DNA of 14,678 nucleotides from an uncultured Asticcacaulis sp. (GTDB lineage: Bacteria > Pseudomonadota > Alphaproteobacteria > Caulobacterales > Caulobacteraceae), in contig CAMLLA010000053.1 in the NCBI GenBank assembly GCA_946480525.1, forward strand, positions 1-14,678, given 5' to 3'. The notes beneath the pieces were generated by a model, which worked only from the letters and a program-made list of their open reading frames with translations, did no database searches and was not told the origin of the DNA. Of this stretch, positions 1-7,109 are shown one piece after another; within the stretch, counting starts at the first letter, position 1, and each line of letters starts with the position of its first letter. The position numbers and the translations under genes were made by a program.

Positions 1-24
1 AATAATGCTGCAAATACAATAGGT

Positions 25-72
25 TATAAACGGATACGCTGCGGGAGCAAATCCGTTGATAATCCGTTTATA
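25..72. repeat. 11-bp inverted repeat with an extra half-site, 3' of tRNA-Arg
   Basis: TATAAACGGAT at 25-35 is exactly complementary to ATCCGTTTATA at 62-72, with 26 bp between. Inside the interval the core AATCCGTT at 50-57 recurs at 61-68, exactly 11 bp later, so two half-sites lie in direct orientation one helical turn apart. The region lies beyond the 3' end of the minus-strand tRNA. It is AT-rich and lacks a T-tract, so it does not look like a standard intrinsic terminator. It could be a regulator binding site for a gene to the left, or part of an attachment region, but neither is shown. Confidence 0.5.
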
Positions 73-134
73 GTGAAAGCCTCTTGCTCGAGACCGCCAC
101 CATCGCAATTAATTTAATGAATTCAATGGAATAA

Positions 135-214
<80 letters not shown>

Positions 215-245
215 CTTTGCCGGACGCCGGCCTCAGGTGGCGCGG

Positions 246-274
246 AACCTAAGCCAATCCCCGCCTGCACTCAA
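246..274 (-). promoter_or_regulatory. Sigma-70-type promoter of tRNA-Arg
   Basis: On the minus strand a TTGAGT -35 hexamer (269-274) is followed after exactly 17 bp by TAGGTT (246-251). The predicted start lies near 239, about 28 nt before the mature tRNA 5' end at 211. The DNA just after the -10 box is GC-rich (TTCCGCGCC), the kind of discriminator typical of stringently controlled stable-RNA promoters; that regulation is inferred from the family rule, not shown. Confidence 0.55.
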
Positions 275-305
275 CCGCAAAAAGCGCCTACCCACAAAAA
301 AGCCG

Positions 306-2027
306 TTACGCCGCCAGACCCGCGGCCTGCATCATAGGTTTCAGCGCCGCCATCGCCTGGGGATTGCCCATCAGGCTCTCACGGATCTGAGGCACGCGCA
401 AAAGCCGCATGACCTCCGCCTTGGCCTGGTCGCTGACCGGCCCAAGAGGCACACTGTTACCGGCGGCAAAGTTGAGCAGCATGGCCAGCTTATGCATCGG
501 TGGCGCGGCGGCTTTCAAAGTTTGCTGGATGAGATGGATGTCATTGGCGATCTGGGCGCCGACCTGCCCCAGCTTGCCCATGATCTCATCGCGGTCTGCG
601 TCGCTTAAAGACGCTTTCAGCACCTTCTTCTGCATATTCGCCAGGTGCTGCAGCCGTTGCGGCGCAGGCGTATTGGAGTTACGGATCTCGCGTTCGAATT
701 TCAGGCTGGTTATGCCCGACGCGACCCAGCGTGCTGCCTGGCGCTTGTTGGCGACGCCCACGACGTTCTCGCACAGCCAGATCAGCTTTTCGATTTCTTC
801 GGACGGTGACGACAGGCCCTGCGTCAGGCTGCCGACGAAATCCGACGACACCAGCATCTTGGAGCGCTCGGTGAAGGCCTCCTTGACGTCGTCGCGCTGG
901 GCCTCTTCCTTGCCCGCCGCGGTCATGCACATGGCCAACGCGCGCAGGGTTTCGATCTCGGCCTCGGGATCGCCGGGCTTCAGGCGGCGCGGACCTTTCA
1001 GCTCCTGCATCAGGCGCCTGGAGATGTTGACGGCCAGCGTCTTCAGGCAGTCGCGCATGATCAGGTTATGATAGCCCGCCAGCACGTCCTTGAGCGGCGG
1101 AATGATGCGCGCCACCTGTGGGTCGACCCTGGCGACCAGATCGACCTCGCGGCCGGCGGCCATACGCGTCATGATGGCCAGCGATGTGCCGAGGTCGGCC
1201 TCTTCTCCCAGCACATCCGACAGCGAACTGCGGGAAGAGAAGATCTCGACCACGGGCGCTTCGATGACCTGCATGGCCCATTCGCGGCCATCGAGATTAT
1301 CGGCCAATACGGTCGCGAACAGCAAAAGCTTTTCCAGCTTGACGGCGGGGCGCTTGTCTTCGCTCAAGACCTTCGCCAGGGCGCCGCCCAGAACGTAGGC
1401 CTTTTCGGGATGGCCAGCCAGCTTGTCGATCGTCGCCAGCCAGTTGGACGGCACGACATCGGGGAAGGTCTTCTTGCGGCCATCGGTGATCAGGCGGGTT
1501 ACCGCCTTGTCGATCAGCCCGCGCCACCGGCGCATCAGTTCGTGCAGGTCCTGGCCTGTTTCCTGGCTTTCCGGTACAGCCAGCTTTTGCACGACATGCT
1601 GAAGTTCCGTACCCGTAGCTTCCAGCCGTTCGGCAAGATCGGGCCGGTGCAGCAGTTCGAACGGCGTCACGGCATTGCGTTTCAGCCATTCTTCCAGAAG
1701 CCGCGAAATCTTTTCCCGCGCAATAGCGGTGTAGAGGTCCTGGGGCGCGGTGCAGATGCTGTCGACCGCCGATGGCGTCTTGATCTTTTTCTTCTGTTCA
1801 GGCGCGCCTTTTGTGAAGACAGTCAGCGAACGGTATTCGCCTGTATTGTTGTCGAGCGTTTCCTTGCTGACCATAACGGCCGCGAAGCTCTTTTCGGTCA
1901 GCAGGGTTTCCGCTGACTTTATGGCGAGATCACGGTTTTCCAGCGCCATTTGCAAGGCCCACGACGAAGACGGTGTCTTGCGCGCGAAAACCTCATAGTG
2001 CACCTGACTGTGCGCGAAAGAACTCAT
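306..2027 (-). CDS. Conserved-looking hypothetical protein, 573 residues
   Basis: I do not recognise this family. The start chosen is ATG at 2027, preceded by AGGA about eight bases upstream; a TTG at 2084 in the same frame would add 19 residues but has no better signal. The protein has no signal peptide and no hydrophobic stretch long enough for a membrane helix, so it is probably cytoplasmic. The first 75 residues look like a small alpha/beta domain, followed by a lysine-rich link (EQKKKIKTP near residue 77). The rest is mostly amphipathic helix, including a [18 protein letters not shown] basic stretch and a C-terminal methionine/alanine-rich tail. The frame stays open over 1.7 kb with coding-like composition. 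It is transcribed away from chvI, sharing the 226-bp spacer, which hints at, but does not prove, co-regulation with the ChvIG system. The T-run at 293-299 region may end its transcript, but no strong stem precedes it. Confidence 0.85.
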   Translation of the reverse strand: MSSFAHSQVHYEVFARKTPSSSWALQMALENRDLAIKSAETLLTEKSFAAVMVSKETLDNNTGEYRSLTVFTKGAPEQKKKIKTPSAVDSICTAPQDLYTAIAREKISRLLEEWLKRNAVTPFELLHRPDLAERLEATGTELQHVVQKLAVPESQETGQDLHELMRRWRGLIDKAVTRLITDGRKKTFPDVVPSNWLATIDKLAGHPEKAYVLGGALAKVLSEDKRPAVKLEKLLLFATVLADNLDGREWAMQVIEAPVVEIFSSRSSLSDVLGEEADLGTSLAIMTRMAAGREVDLVARVDPQVARIIPPLKDVLAGYHNLIMRDCLKTLAVNISRRLMQELKGPRRLKPGDPEAEIETLRALAMCMTAAGKEEAQRDDVKEAFTERSKMLVSSDFVGSLTQGLSSPSEEIEKLIWLCENVVGVANKRQAARWVASGITSLKFEREIRNSNTPAPQRLQHLANMQKKVLKASLSDADRDEIMGKLGQVGAQIANDIHLIQQTLKAAAPPMHKLAMLLNFAAGNSVPLGPVSDQAKAEVMRLLRVPQIRESLMGNPQAMAALKPMMQAAGLAA

Positions 2028-2112
2028 GGTTTTCCTGGGACTTTCCCGGTCAGCCCCTACCGTGGGGCCTTGAAATTCCTGCAAAATTTACACAAATGAG
2101 GTTAAAATCCCA

Positions 2113-2189
2113 TTGAGGACGCGTATTCGTCCCGATATGACCTGTTTTGAGTCGCGTTCACGCCTTGAAATGGACGCGATTGCGCTCAA
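2113..2189. promoter_or_regulatory. Repeated TTGAG-CGCGT motifs in the divergent spacer before chvI
   Basis: The spacer 2028-2253 holds no gene. Inside it TTGAGGACGCGT (2113-2124) is followed by TTGAGTCGCGT (2147-2157), two related copies in direct orientation. An inverted counterpart follows: ACGCGA (2174-2179) and CTCAA (2185-2189) complement the second copy, separated by TTGCG. This is the layout expected of an operator for the divergent genes, plausibly autoregulation by ChvI, but that is inference. I found no convincing -35/-10 pair; TATTCT at 2213-2218 is a possible chvI -10 box. Confidence 0.35.
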
Positions 2190-2253
2190 TGAACTGTAGC
2201 AGTGGCGTATCCTATTCTACCCTATCCTGTTTTTAGAAAACACCGGAGCATCC

Positions 2254-2964
2254 ATGGCCCGCATCACCCTGGTCGATGACGACGAAAACATCGTGACAAG
2301 CGTCTCGCTGGCGCTGGAAAGCGGCGGCCATACGATACAGGCCTATTACGATGGCGCGACCGGTCTGGCAGCCCTTGAAAAGGATCCGCCCGATCTCGCC
2401 ATTCTCGACGTCAAGATGCCGCGCATGGACGGCATGGAAGTGCTGAAACGCATCCGGGCGACGTCCAACCTGCCGGTCATCATCCTGACCTCCAAGGATG
2501 ACGAAATCGACGAAATCCTCGGCTTCAATCTTGGCGCCGACGACTATATGCACAAGCCGTTCTCGCAACGCCTGCTGCTGGAGCGCGTCAAGGCGGTCCT
2601 GCGCCGCGCCGGCATTATCGAGCAGGGCGAGGCGCCGGAAATCCAGGAAGCGCTGAACGCCAAGTCGCTCAAGCGCGGCAAGCTGGTTATGGACGCGGCG
2701 CGCCACGAATGCACCTGGGACGGCAAGCCGGTGCGCCTGACCGTTACGGAATTCCTGTTGCTGCACGCGTTGGCCCAGCGTCCCGGCTTCGTCAAGAGCC
2801 GCGACAACCTGATGGATGCCGCCTATGACGATCAGGTATATGTCGACGACCGCACCATCGACAGCCATGTCAAGCGCATGCGCAAGAAGTTCCGCGTCGT
2901 CGATCCCGAATTCGATTCGATCGAGACTCTGTATGGTGTCGGCTACCGTTACCGCGAAGCCTGA
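2254..2964 (+). CDS. chvI: ChvI-type response regulator (OmpR/PhoB family)
   Basis: This 236-residue protein is a DNA-binding transcription regulator controlled by phosphorylation. The receiver domain spans residues 1-120. The acidic pocket is at Asp8-Asp10, the phospho-acceptor is Asp52 in [10 protein letters not shown], the switch threonine is Thr79 and the conserved lysine is Lys101 in HKPFSQ. The C-terminal winged helix (about 140-235) carries the [11 protein letters not shown] helix, the [15 protein letters not shown] recognition segment and the GVGYRY wing typical of OmpR proteins. The start ATG has GGAG five bases upstream. chvG follows after 26 bp, so the two are one operon. ChvI is named by its pairing with ChvG next to hprK-manX-HPr, the arrangement known from Rhizobiales and Caulobacterales. 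In those groups it governs the response to acid and envelope stress. All catalytic residues are intact. Confidence 0.93.
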   Translation: MARITLVDDDENIVTSVSLALESGGHTIQAYYDGATGLAALEKDPPDLAILDVKMPRMDGMEVLKRIRATSNLPVIILTSKDDEIDEILGFNLGADDYMHKPFSQRLLLERVKAVLRRAGIIEQGEAPEIQEALNAKSLKRGKLVMDAARHECTWDGKPVRLTVTEFLLLHALAQRPGFVKSRDNLMDAAYDDQVYVDDRTIDSHVKRMRKKFRVVDPEFDSIETLYGVGYRYREA

Positions 2965-2990
2965 GCACGCTCCGGCCATAGGAAACGTCG

Positions 2991-4547
2991 ATGACAACCG
3001 GTCCCTGGTACAAGCGGCTGCCCTTTATCCATTCGCGCCTGGGGCGGCTGGTTGTCGGGCTGAACATCGTCAGCCTGCTGATCCTGGTCTGCGGCACGCT
3101 GGTGGTGAACGAATTCCGCCGGGGCCTGATCGACGCCTATGAGGATTCGCTGAAGTCCCAGGCCCAGACCATCGGTAACCTGATCGGGGCCGTGGCGACC
3201 GGCGAAGAGGACGAGGCGCCGCACCTTCAGCCCTATTACGCCGCCCAGGTGATGAACCGGTTCATCCCTCAGGGACAGCGTGCGCGACTGTTCGACATCA
3301 ACGGCAAACCGGTATCGGACGGCACCTGGATCGCTGACTCCTATGCCGGATCGGATCGCATCGATGTCGCCCCCCTGCCGCCGGCGCGCAAATCCACCGA
3401 TCCGAAGCCCAAGGACAACGCCTCCGAAATGGCGAGGCTGCGCGCGGAGGGCCAAAGCGACCTGCAGGACGAGGTCGCCATGGCGCTCAGCGGCACCGAT
3501 GTTGCTCACGTCCGCCGCAACGAACACGGCAAGAAGGTCGTGTCCGTGTCCATTCCCATCAAGCGCGTCAAGACCGTGCTCGGTGTGCTGACGCTCGAAC
3601 GCGGCAATGTCGACGAGATCGTCCAGGCGCAACGCCAGGCCATGGTACCGTTTATTCTGGTCGCACTCGGTGTGACCTTTATTTCCTCGATCATGCTGCA
3701 TTTTCTGATCACCCGCCCGATCCAGCGGTTGTCGGTGGCGGCGGACACGGTGCGCGCCAATCAGGCGCGCGCGATTTCCCTGCCCGACCTCGAAGAACGC
3801 CAGGATGAGATCGGCGGACTGGCGCGCTCGCTGGAAAGCATGACCGACACCCTGTGGCGGCGCATGGAGGAAATCGACCGCTTTGCCGCCGATGTGGCGC
3901 ACGAAATCAAGAATCCGCTGACCTCTATCCGCAGCGCGCTGGAAACCCTGTCGATCGTCAGGGACGACTCGGCCAAGGACCGGCTGATGGGAGTCCTCAA
4001 CCAGGATGTGCGCAGGCTTGATCGCCTGATCACCGATATTTCCAATGCCTCGCGCCTCGATGCCGAATTGTCGCGCGACGTGCCAAAGGCCGTGGACGTC
4101 GGCGTCCTGCTCGAAGACATCGTGTCGCTGTATGAGCATACCGGCACGGTGCGCGTGCGCCTGAGCCGTGAGACGGCGCTCGCCAGGGTCAGCGGCCGCG
4201 AAGGCCCCCTGGGCCAGGTCTTCCGCAATGTCATTGACAATGCCCGCTCCTTCTCACCGGAGAATGGCGAAGTCCGCGTGGGGCTCGCCCAGGGGGACGC
4301 CGGGCATCTGCTGATTACGGTCGAGGATGACGGCCCCGGCATTCCGGAGGAAAATCTGGAAACCATCTTCCAGCGCTTCTACACCTCGCGGCCCAAGGGA
4401 ACGAGCTTCGGCAACAATTCCGGGCTGGGCCTGTCGATCTCGCGCCAGATCGTCGAGGCGCACCACGGCAAGATCTGGGCGGAGAACCGGACCGATGGCG
4501 ATCGGGTGGCGGGAGCAAGATTCAGCATTGTCCTGCCGGGTGCATAA
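2991..4547 (+). CDS. chvG: ChvG-type sensor histidine kinase
   Basis: This 518-residue inner-membrane kinase is the partner of ChvI. A short cytoplasmic N-terminus leads to a membrane helix at about residues 17-39, a periplasmic sensor region (about 40-217) and a second helix at about 218-240. The HAMP linker follows (about 241-295). The dimerisation domain has the H-box FAADVAHEIKNPL with phospho-acceptor His304. The ATPase domain keeps the N-box Asn413 and Asn417, the G1 box EDDGPG (445-450), the F box around FQRFY (460-464) and the G2 box NSGLGLS (476-482). The start has AGGAAA a few bases upstream. The periplasmic part has a proline/lysine-rich stretch (about 128-142) that may be flexible. 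In ChvG relatives a periplasmic repressor (ExoR) modulates signalling in Rhizobiales; none is encoded here. A dispersed repeat begins 2 nt after the stop codon. Confidence 0.93.
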   Translation: MTTGPWYKRLPFIHSRLGRLVVGLNIVSLLILVCGTLVVNEFRRGLIDAYEDSLKSQAQTIGNLIGAVATGEEDEAPHLQPYYAAQVMNRFIPQGQRARLFDINGKPVSDGTWIADSYAGSDRIDVAPLPPARKSTDPKPKDNASEMARLRAEGQSDLQDEVAMALSGTDVAHVRRNEHGKKVVSVSIPIKRVKTVLGVLTLERGNVDEIVQAQRQAMVPFILVALGVTFISSIMLHFLITRPIQRLSVAADTVRANQARAISLPDLEERQDEIGGLARSLESMTDTLWRRMEEIDRFAADVAHEIKNPLTSIRSALETLSIVRDDSAKDRLMGVLNQDVRRLDRLITDISNASRLDAELSRDVPKAVDVGVLLEDIVSLYEHTGTVRVRLSRETALARVSGREGPLGQVFRNVIDNARSFSPENGEVRVGLAQGDAGHLLITVEDDGPGIPEENLETIFQRFYTSRPKGTSFGNNSGLGLSISRQIVEAHHGKIWAENRTDGDRVAGARFSIVLPGA

Positions 4548-4549
4548 AA

Positions 4550-4656
4550 TCTAGAGCAATATGGCGAAAAGTGTAAGCGGTTTTCGCCTTAAATATCGCG
4601 ATAAAACAAAAACTTAGATCGGAATGGCGTTCCCACCTAAACCCATTCCGATCTAA
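4550..4656. repeat. Dispersed two-hairpin intergenic repeat, copy A
   Basis: This 107-bp element is nearly identical to 7345-7452 and is partly shared with 10702-10739. Hairpin 1 has arms GGCGAAAA (4563-4570) and TTTTCGCC (4581-4588) around the loop GTGTAAGCGG. Hairpin 2 has 14-bp perfect arms: TTAGATCGGAATGG (4614-4627) and CCATTCCGATCTAA (4643-4656). An AT-rich linker with AAAACAAAAA lies between. It starts 2 nt after the chvG stop codon. It resembles the class of short palindromic intergenic repeats with a conserved GTG(T)..GCGGTTTTCG core that I recall from alphaproteobacterial genomes, but I cannot name a family. Confidence 0.9.
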
Positions 4657-4692
4657 TGGGCTTGGGTCTGTGACCCCACGAACACCTTTTTT

Positions 4693-4732
4693 CTTTTCCT
4701 CGTCCGGCCGCTTGCGGCCAGAAGAGGAAAAG
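4693..4732 (+). promoter_or_regulatory. Long hairpin in the hprK leader
   Basis: CTTTTCCTC (4693-4701) pairs with GAGGAAAAG (4724-4732). Inside it, separated by a small 4/4 internal loop, GGCCGC (4706-4711) pairs with GCGGCC (4714-4719) around TT. No T-run follows, so it is not a plain terminator. The right arm contains the purine-rich GAGGAAAAG, the best ribosome-binding sequence in the leader, which ends 19 bases before the hprK ATG. The hairpin could limit hprK translation or stabilise the message end after chvG; both are inference. Confidence 0.5.
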
Positions 4733-4751
4733 CGGTAAGTCTTGCATCTGC

Positions 4752-5180
4752 ATGAGCAAACTGATCCTCCACGCCACCTCCCTCAGCCTCCTGGTCGGCC
4801 AGACGTGGCGCGGCGCGCTCATTGTCGGGCCGTCGGGCATCGGCAAAAGCGATCTGGCTCTGCGCGCCATCGAGGTTGGGTGCCAACTGGTGTCCGACGA
4901 CTACTCCTGCATCTGGGTGTCCGGAGGCCACCTGTTTGCCGCGCCACCGGAGACGATCGAAGGCCTGATGGAGGTGCGGGGCCTTGGCATTATCGGCCAG
5001 GGACAACGCCGCGCCATGACCCGCATCACCCTGATGGCGCTGGCGCAAACCGATCCGGTCGACCGCTTGCCGGAAAACGAAGTCACTCCCATATTGGGAC
5101 TGAACCTACCGACGATCCGTCTCAATCCACGCGAAGCCTCGTCGGTCCCCAAGCTGATCACGCGCCTGCGGCAAAACTAA
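4752..5180 (+). CDS. hprK: HPr kinase/phosphorylase, short alphaproteobacterial form
   Basis: This 142-residue protein is the catalytic domain of HPr kinase, which phosphorylates HPr on a serine using ATP or pyrophosphate and can reverse the reaction. It has the P-loop GPSGIGKS at residues 26-33, the VSDD segment at 47-50 that supplies catalytic acidic residues, and the family signature LMEVRGLGI at 72-80. The N-terminal domain of the Firmicute enzyme (about 310 residues in total) is absent, which is normal for alphaproteobacteria. The ATG is the only usable start: a stop lies in frame at 4671 and no start codon occurs between. The base context is weak (TAAG, then 12 bases), so translation may be low or controlled by the upstream hairpin. 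The target, HPr, is encoded two genes downstream. Many alphaproteobacteria carry rapZ after hprK; here a 193-bp non-coding spacer follows instead. Confidence 0.92.
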   Translation: MSKLILHATSLSLLVGQTWRGALIVGPSGIGKSDLALRAIEVGCQLVSDDYSCIWVSGGHLFAAPPETIEGLMEVRGLGIIGQGQRRAMTRITLMALAQTDPVDRLPENEVTPILGLNLPTIRLNPREASSVPKLITRLRQN

Positions 5181-5296
5181 CCCCCGCTGGGATTGGCGGA
5201 CCAACACAACTCTACCGTGCCGCTACGTCAAGTGACACAGAAGACACGCTTTTTGCTGTGGTGCACGTTTTGCTGGGGGGTTCACGATTTCTCATT

Positions 5297-5325
5297 TTGC
5301 AGTGCGAAGCAAAGAGGACTAATAT
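5297..5325 (+). promoter_or_regulatory. Candidate promoter for manX-ptsH
   Basis: In the 193-bp spacer after hprK, TTGCAG (5297-5302) and TAATAT (5320-5325) are separated by exactly 17 bp. The predicted start near 5332 gives a leader of about 40 nt before the manX ATG. The match is moderate (3 of 6 and 4 of 6 consensus bases). If real, the PTS genes can be expressed independently of chvIG-hprK. The rest of the spacer holds no recognisable gene. Confidence 0.4.
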
Positions 5326-5373
5326 CGCGTATTCGGCCGGTCGCATGAGCACGGCAGTAAGGTTAAGGCATAC

Positions 5374-5778
5374 ATGATCGGACTGGTGATCGTTACGCAT
5401 GGCAGACTCGCCGAAGAGTTCGTCGCGGCGATGGAACATGTGGTGGGGCCACAGAGCCAGGTAACCCCTATCTGCATCGGGCCGGAAGACGATGTCAGCC
5501 TGCGCCGTCAGGAGATCCTGAAAGCCACCGCCGAAAACGACACCGGTGACGGCGTTATCCTGCTCACCGACATGTTCGGCGGCACGCCGTCCAACCTGGC
5601 CATTTCGGTCATGGAGCAGACGCGAGCCGAAGTCATCGCCGGCATCAACCTGCCCATGCTGATCAAGCTGGCCTCGCTTCGCCGCAACGAAGATCTGGGC
5701 GCCTGCGTCTGCCATGCCCAGGAAGCCGGGCGCAAATACGTTACCGTCGCGTCTTACGTCCTGTCCGGCGACAACTGA
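5374..5778 (+). CDS. manX: PTS system EIIA component, mannose/fructose type
   Basis: This 134-residue cytoplasmic protein belongs to the EIIA-Man family. His9, in IVTHGRLAEEF, is the expected phosphate acceptor from HPr. The family core motif LLTDMFGGTPSNLA lies at about residues 63-76, and GINLPML at about 90-96. Length is that of a stand-alone EIIA domain; no EIIB or EIIC transport domain is encoded nearby. Together with HprK and HPr this points to a regulatory phosphorelay rather than sugar uptake, the arrangement known in alphaproteobacteria. AAGG lies five bases before the ATG. HPr follows after 111 bp, which contains a hairpin. EI (PtsP) is not in the window. Confidence 0.92.
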   Translation: MIGLVIVTHGRLAEEFVAAMEHVVGPQSQVTPICIGPEDDVSLRRQEILKATAENDTGDGVILLTDMFGGTPSNLAISVMEQTRAEVIAGINLPMLIKLASLRRNEDLGACVCHAQEAGRKYVTVASYVLSGDN

Positions 5779-5779
5779 T

Positions 5780-5811
5780 CCGGCTGTCCGCGTGCCACGC
5801 GGCATGGCCGG
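5780..5811 (+). other. Hairpin between manX and ptsH
   Basis: Directly after the manX stop codon CCGGC (5780-5784) pairs with GCCGG (5807-5811), and within it CCGCG (5788-5792) pairs with CGCGG (5798-5802) around a five-base loop, with small mismatched bulges between. A TTTT run follows only after about 10 bases (5821-5824), so this is at best a weak terminator or an attenuating or message-processing structure that could set different levels of EIIA and HPr. Confidence 0.4.
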
Positions 5812-5889
5812 CTCATCGGATTTTGACTGGACTCGCCAGGAGAACTCTCGCATCATTCCGGCAAAACGCCAGCCTCCAAAGGAGGTCCT

Positions 5890-6180
5890 ATGAGTGAGAC
5901 GTCATTGCCGGTGCGCGCACAGGTCGAAATCTGCAACAACAAGGGCCTGCATGCCCGCGCTTCGGCCAAGTTCGTCAAACTGGCCTCGAGCTTCGAAGGC
6001 GCCCAGATTTACGTCATAAAGGACGACAACCGCGTCGACGCCCTGTCGATCATGGGCCTGTTGATGCTGGGGGCCGCCAAGGGCTCGCTGATTGAAATCG
6101 AGGCCGAGGGCGAAGAAGCCGAAGCCGCCGTCAAGGCGCTGAGCGAACTGGTCGCCAACCGTTTCGACGAAGAGGCATGA
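5890..6180 (+). CDS. ptsH: HPr-family phosphocarrier protein
   Basis: This 96-residue cytoplasmic protein carries phosphate in the PTS relay. His21 in NNKGLHARASAKFV is the phosphohistidine site (His15 of classical HPr). Ser53 in VDALSIMGLLML is the site modified by HPr kinase (Ser46 equivalent), so both input routes are intact. The N-terminal extension of about six residues and the acidic C-terminal tail are small differences from the usual 85-90 residues. A full AAAGGAGGT ribosome binding site (5878-5886) precedes the ATG, the strongest in the window, predicting high expression compared with hprK. The next gene begins 2 nt after the stop codon and its ribosome binding site lies inside the HPr coding sequence, so the two are probably translated together. 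Confidence 0.95.
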   Translation: MSETSLPVRAQVEICNNKGLHARASAKFVKLASSFEGAQIYVIKDDNRVDALSIMGLLMLGAAKGSLIEIEAEGEEAEAAVKALSELVANRFDEEA

Positions 6181-6181
6181 C

Positions 6182-7003
6182 GTGACAACCCGCAAACCGC
6201 TCTGGCTCGCATTCGCCCTCGCCTTGTCACTAACGGTTCCGGCTGCGGCGTACGCCGAAGACGGCGTGGCCGAGGCAGGGCCTGCCAAGAAGAAGGCCGT
6301 CCGCAAGAAGGCCAGGGCAAAACCGAAGGCCGCAGCACCCGCAAAGCCCGCGGGGCCTGTTCCCTATACGTCGCTGGGGCCGTCCGCCGTACCGAACGCC
6401 CAGCCCGTTACGCCGGGACCTCCGGCCCACGCCCTGACCCACGACGTCATGCCGCAACCGGCAGAGACGAACACACCGGTTGCGCCGCCGTCCGACGTCG
6501 CGATCGCTCCGAAAGTCGATCGCACGCCGCCACCGCCACCGCCACCGCCACAGGTTGCCCAAGCCATTCCTCCGGTCGCGCCGACAGTCAATGCACCCGC
6601 CCAGATCAGCCTGAAGTGTGAGACGCGGGTCATGAACGGCACGCAGTTCGTCAGCCAGGGTGCCTTTTATATCGACCTGTTCCCGTCGGCCGTATTCCCG
6701 GACCAGACGGCCGATTTCAAGTTCCTGTTCGTCGATCCGGCGCACAAATCGCTGGTTCGCGGCTCCGTCTGCCTGGACACCATGTGCTCAGCCAATGTGA
6801 CGGGAAGCGCCTACTACCTCGTCAACAAGGTCACGAAACGCGGCGCGGCTTTGCGCATCACGCTCGACCGGTCGCGCGGCGCGTTCTATGCCGAAGAAAT
6901 CGACAGCGGTGTGCTGGGTATGTTCGGCGGAAACAAGAAGGGCAGCCATCCAGGCGAAAGCGGTTTCTGCACACCGCAGAGCCTGCCATCCAAGCTGTTC
7001 TGA
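6182..7003 (+). CDS. Secreted Pro/Ala/Lys-rich protein of unknown function
   Basis: I do not recognise this 273-residue protein. It begins with GTG, with GAGG six bases upstream inside the end of ptsH. Residues 1-25 form a Sec signal peptide: basic TTRK, a hydrophobic LALALSL core and an AYA cleavage site before Glu26. A low-complexity region follows: a lysine/alanine-rich segment (about 34-58, KKKAVRKKARAKPKAAAP) and a proline-rich segment with eight prolines in a row (116-123). The C-terminal domain (about 140-273) looks globular and beta-rich and has four cysteines (146, 197, 202, 263), which could form disulfides in the periplasm. The basic and proline-rich region resembles linkers that cross or bind the cell wall, but this is inference. 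Its tight link to HPr suggests a connection between envelope state and the PTS relay, consistent with chvIG upstream. Confidence 0.85.
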   Translation: MTTRKPLWLAFALALSLTVPAAAYAEDGVAEAGPAKKKAVRKKARAKPKAAAPAKPAGPVPYTSLGPSAVPNAQPVTPGPPAHALTHDVMPQPAETNTPVAPPSDVAIAPKVDRTPPPPPPPPQVAQAIPPVAPTVNAPAQISLKCETRVMNGTQFVSQGAFYIDLFPSAVFPDQTADFKFLFVDPAHKSLVRGSVCLDTMCSANVTGSAYYLVNKVTKRGAALRITLDRSRGAFYAEEIDSGVLGMFGGNKKGSHPGESGFCTPQSLPSKLF

Positions 7004-7065
7004 CGGCAGATTACCCGTTCCTTACGAACGCCGCGCCTTCCCGCGTCGAAACCTTAGTGGCCAAA

Positions 7066-7109
7066 AGCTATTCTCCCTCCAATAAATTGATTTCAAAAGG
7101 AGAATAGCT
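7066..7109 (+). promoter_or_regulatory. Hairpin covering the ribosome binding site of the CsbD gene
   Basis: AGCTATTCTCC (7066-7076) is exactly complementary to GGAGAATAGCT (7099-7109), with a 22-base AT-rich loop. The right arm contains the GGAG ribosome binding site and ends at the base before the ATG at 7110. In the message the stem would hide the site, as in RNA thermometers or other translation switches. The 45% GC stem is of a strength that could respond to temperature, but the mechanism is inferred from the fold alone. Confidence 0.6.

Noticed and set aside
306..330. Possible terminator at the end of the 573-residue gene
   Set aside because: GCCGC/GCGGC (310-326) can pair, but it lies inside the coding end and the T-run begins several bases later; too weak to list.
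1068..1916. Plus-strand frame of 282 codons opposite the 573-residue gene
   Set aside because: Either strand could in principle code here, but the minus frame is twice as long, has a ribosome binding site and a normal residue mix.
2949..4139. Open frame of 396 codons on the minus strand opposite chvG
   Set aside because: Overlaps a complete kinase with all motifs; composition is that of a shadow frame.
5171..5282. GCAAAAC/GTTTTGC and AACCCCC/GGGGGTT complementary pairs across the hprK-manX spacer
   Set aside because: The pairs are in crossing order and about 90 bases apart, so they do not form a simple stem; likely chance.
7025..7047. Possible EcfG-type promoter before the CsbD gene
   Set aside because: Only partial hexamers (CGAAC and CGTC) with a 14-bp spacer, too short for the GGAAC-N16/17-CGTT pattern.
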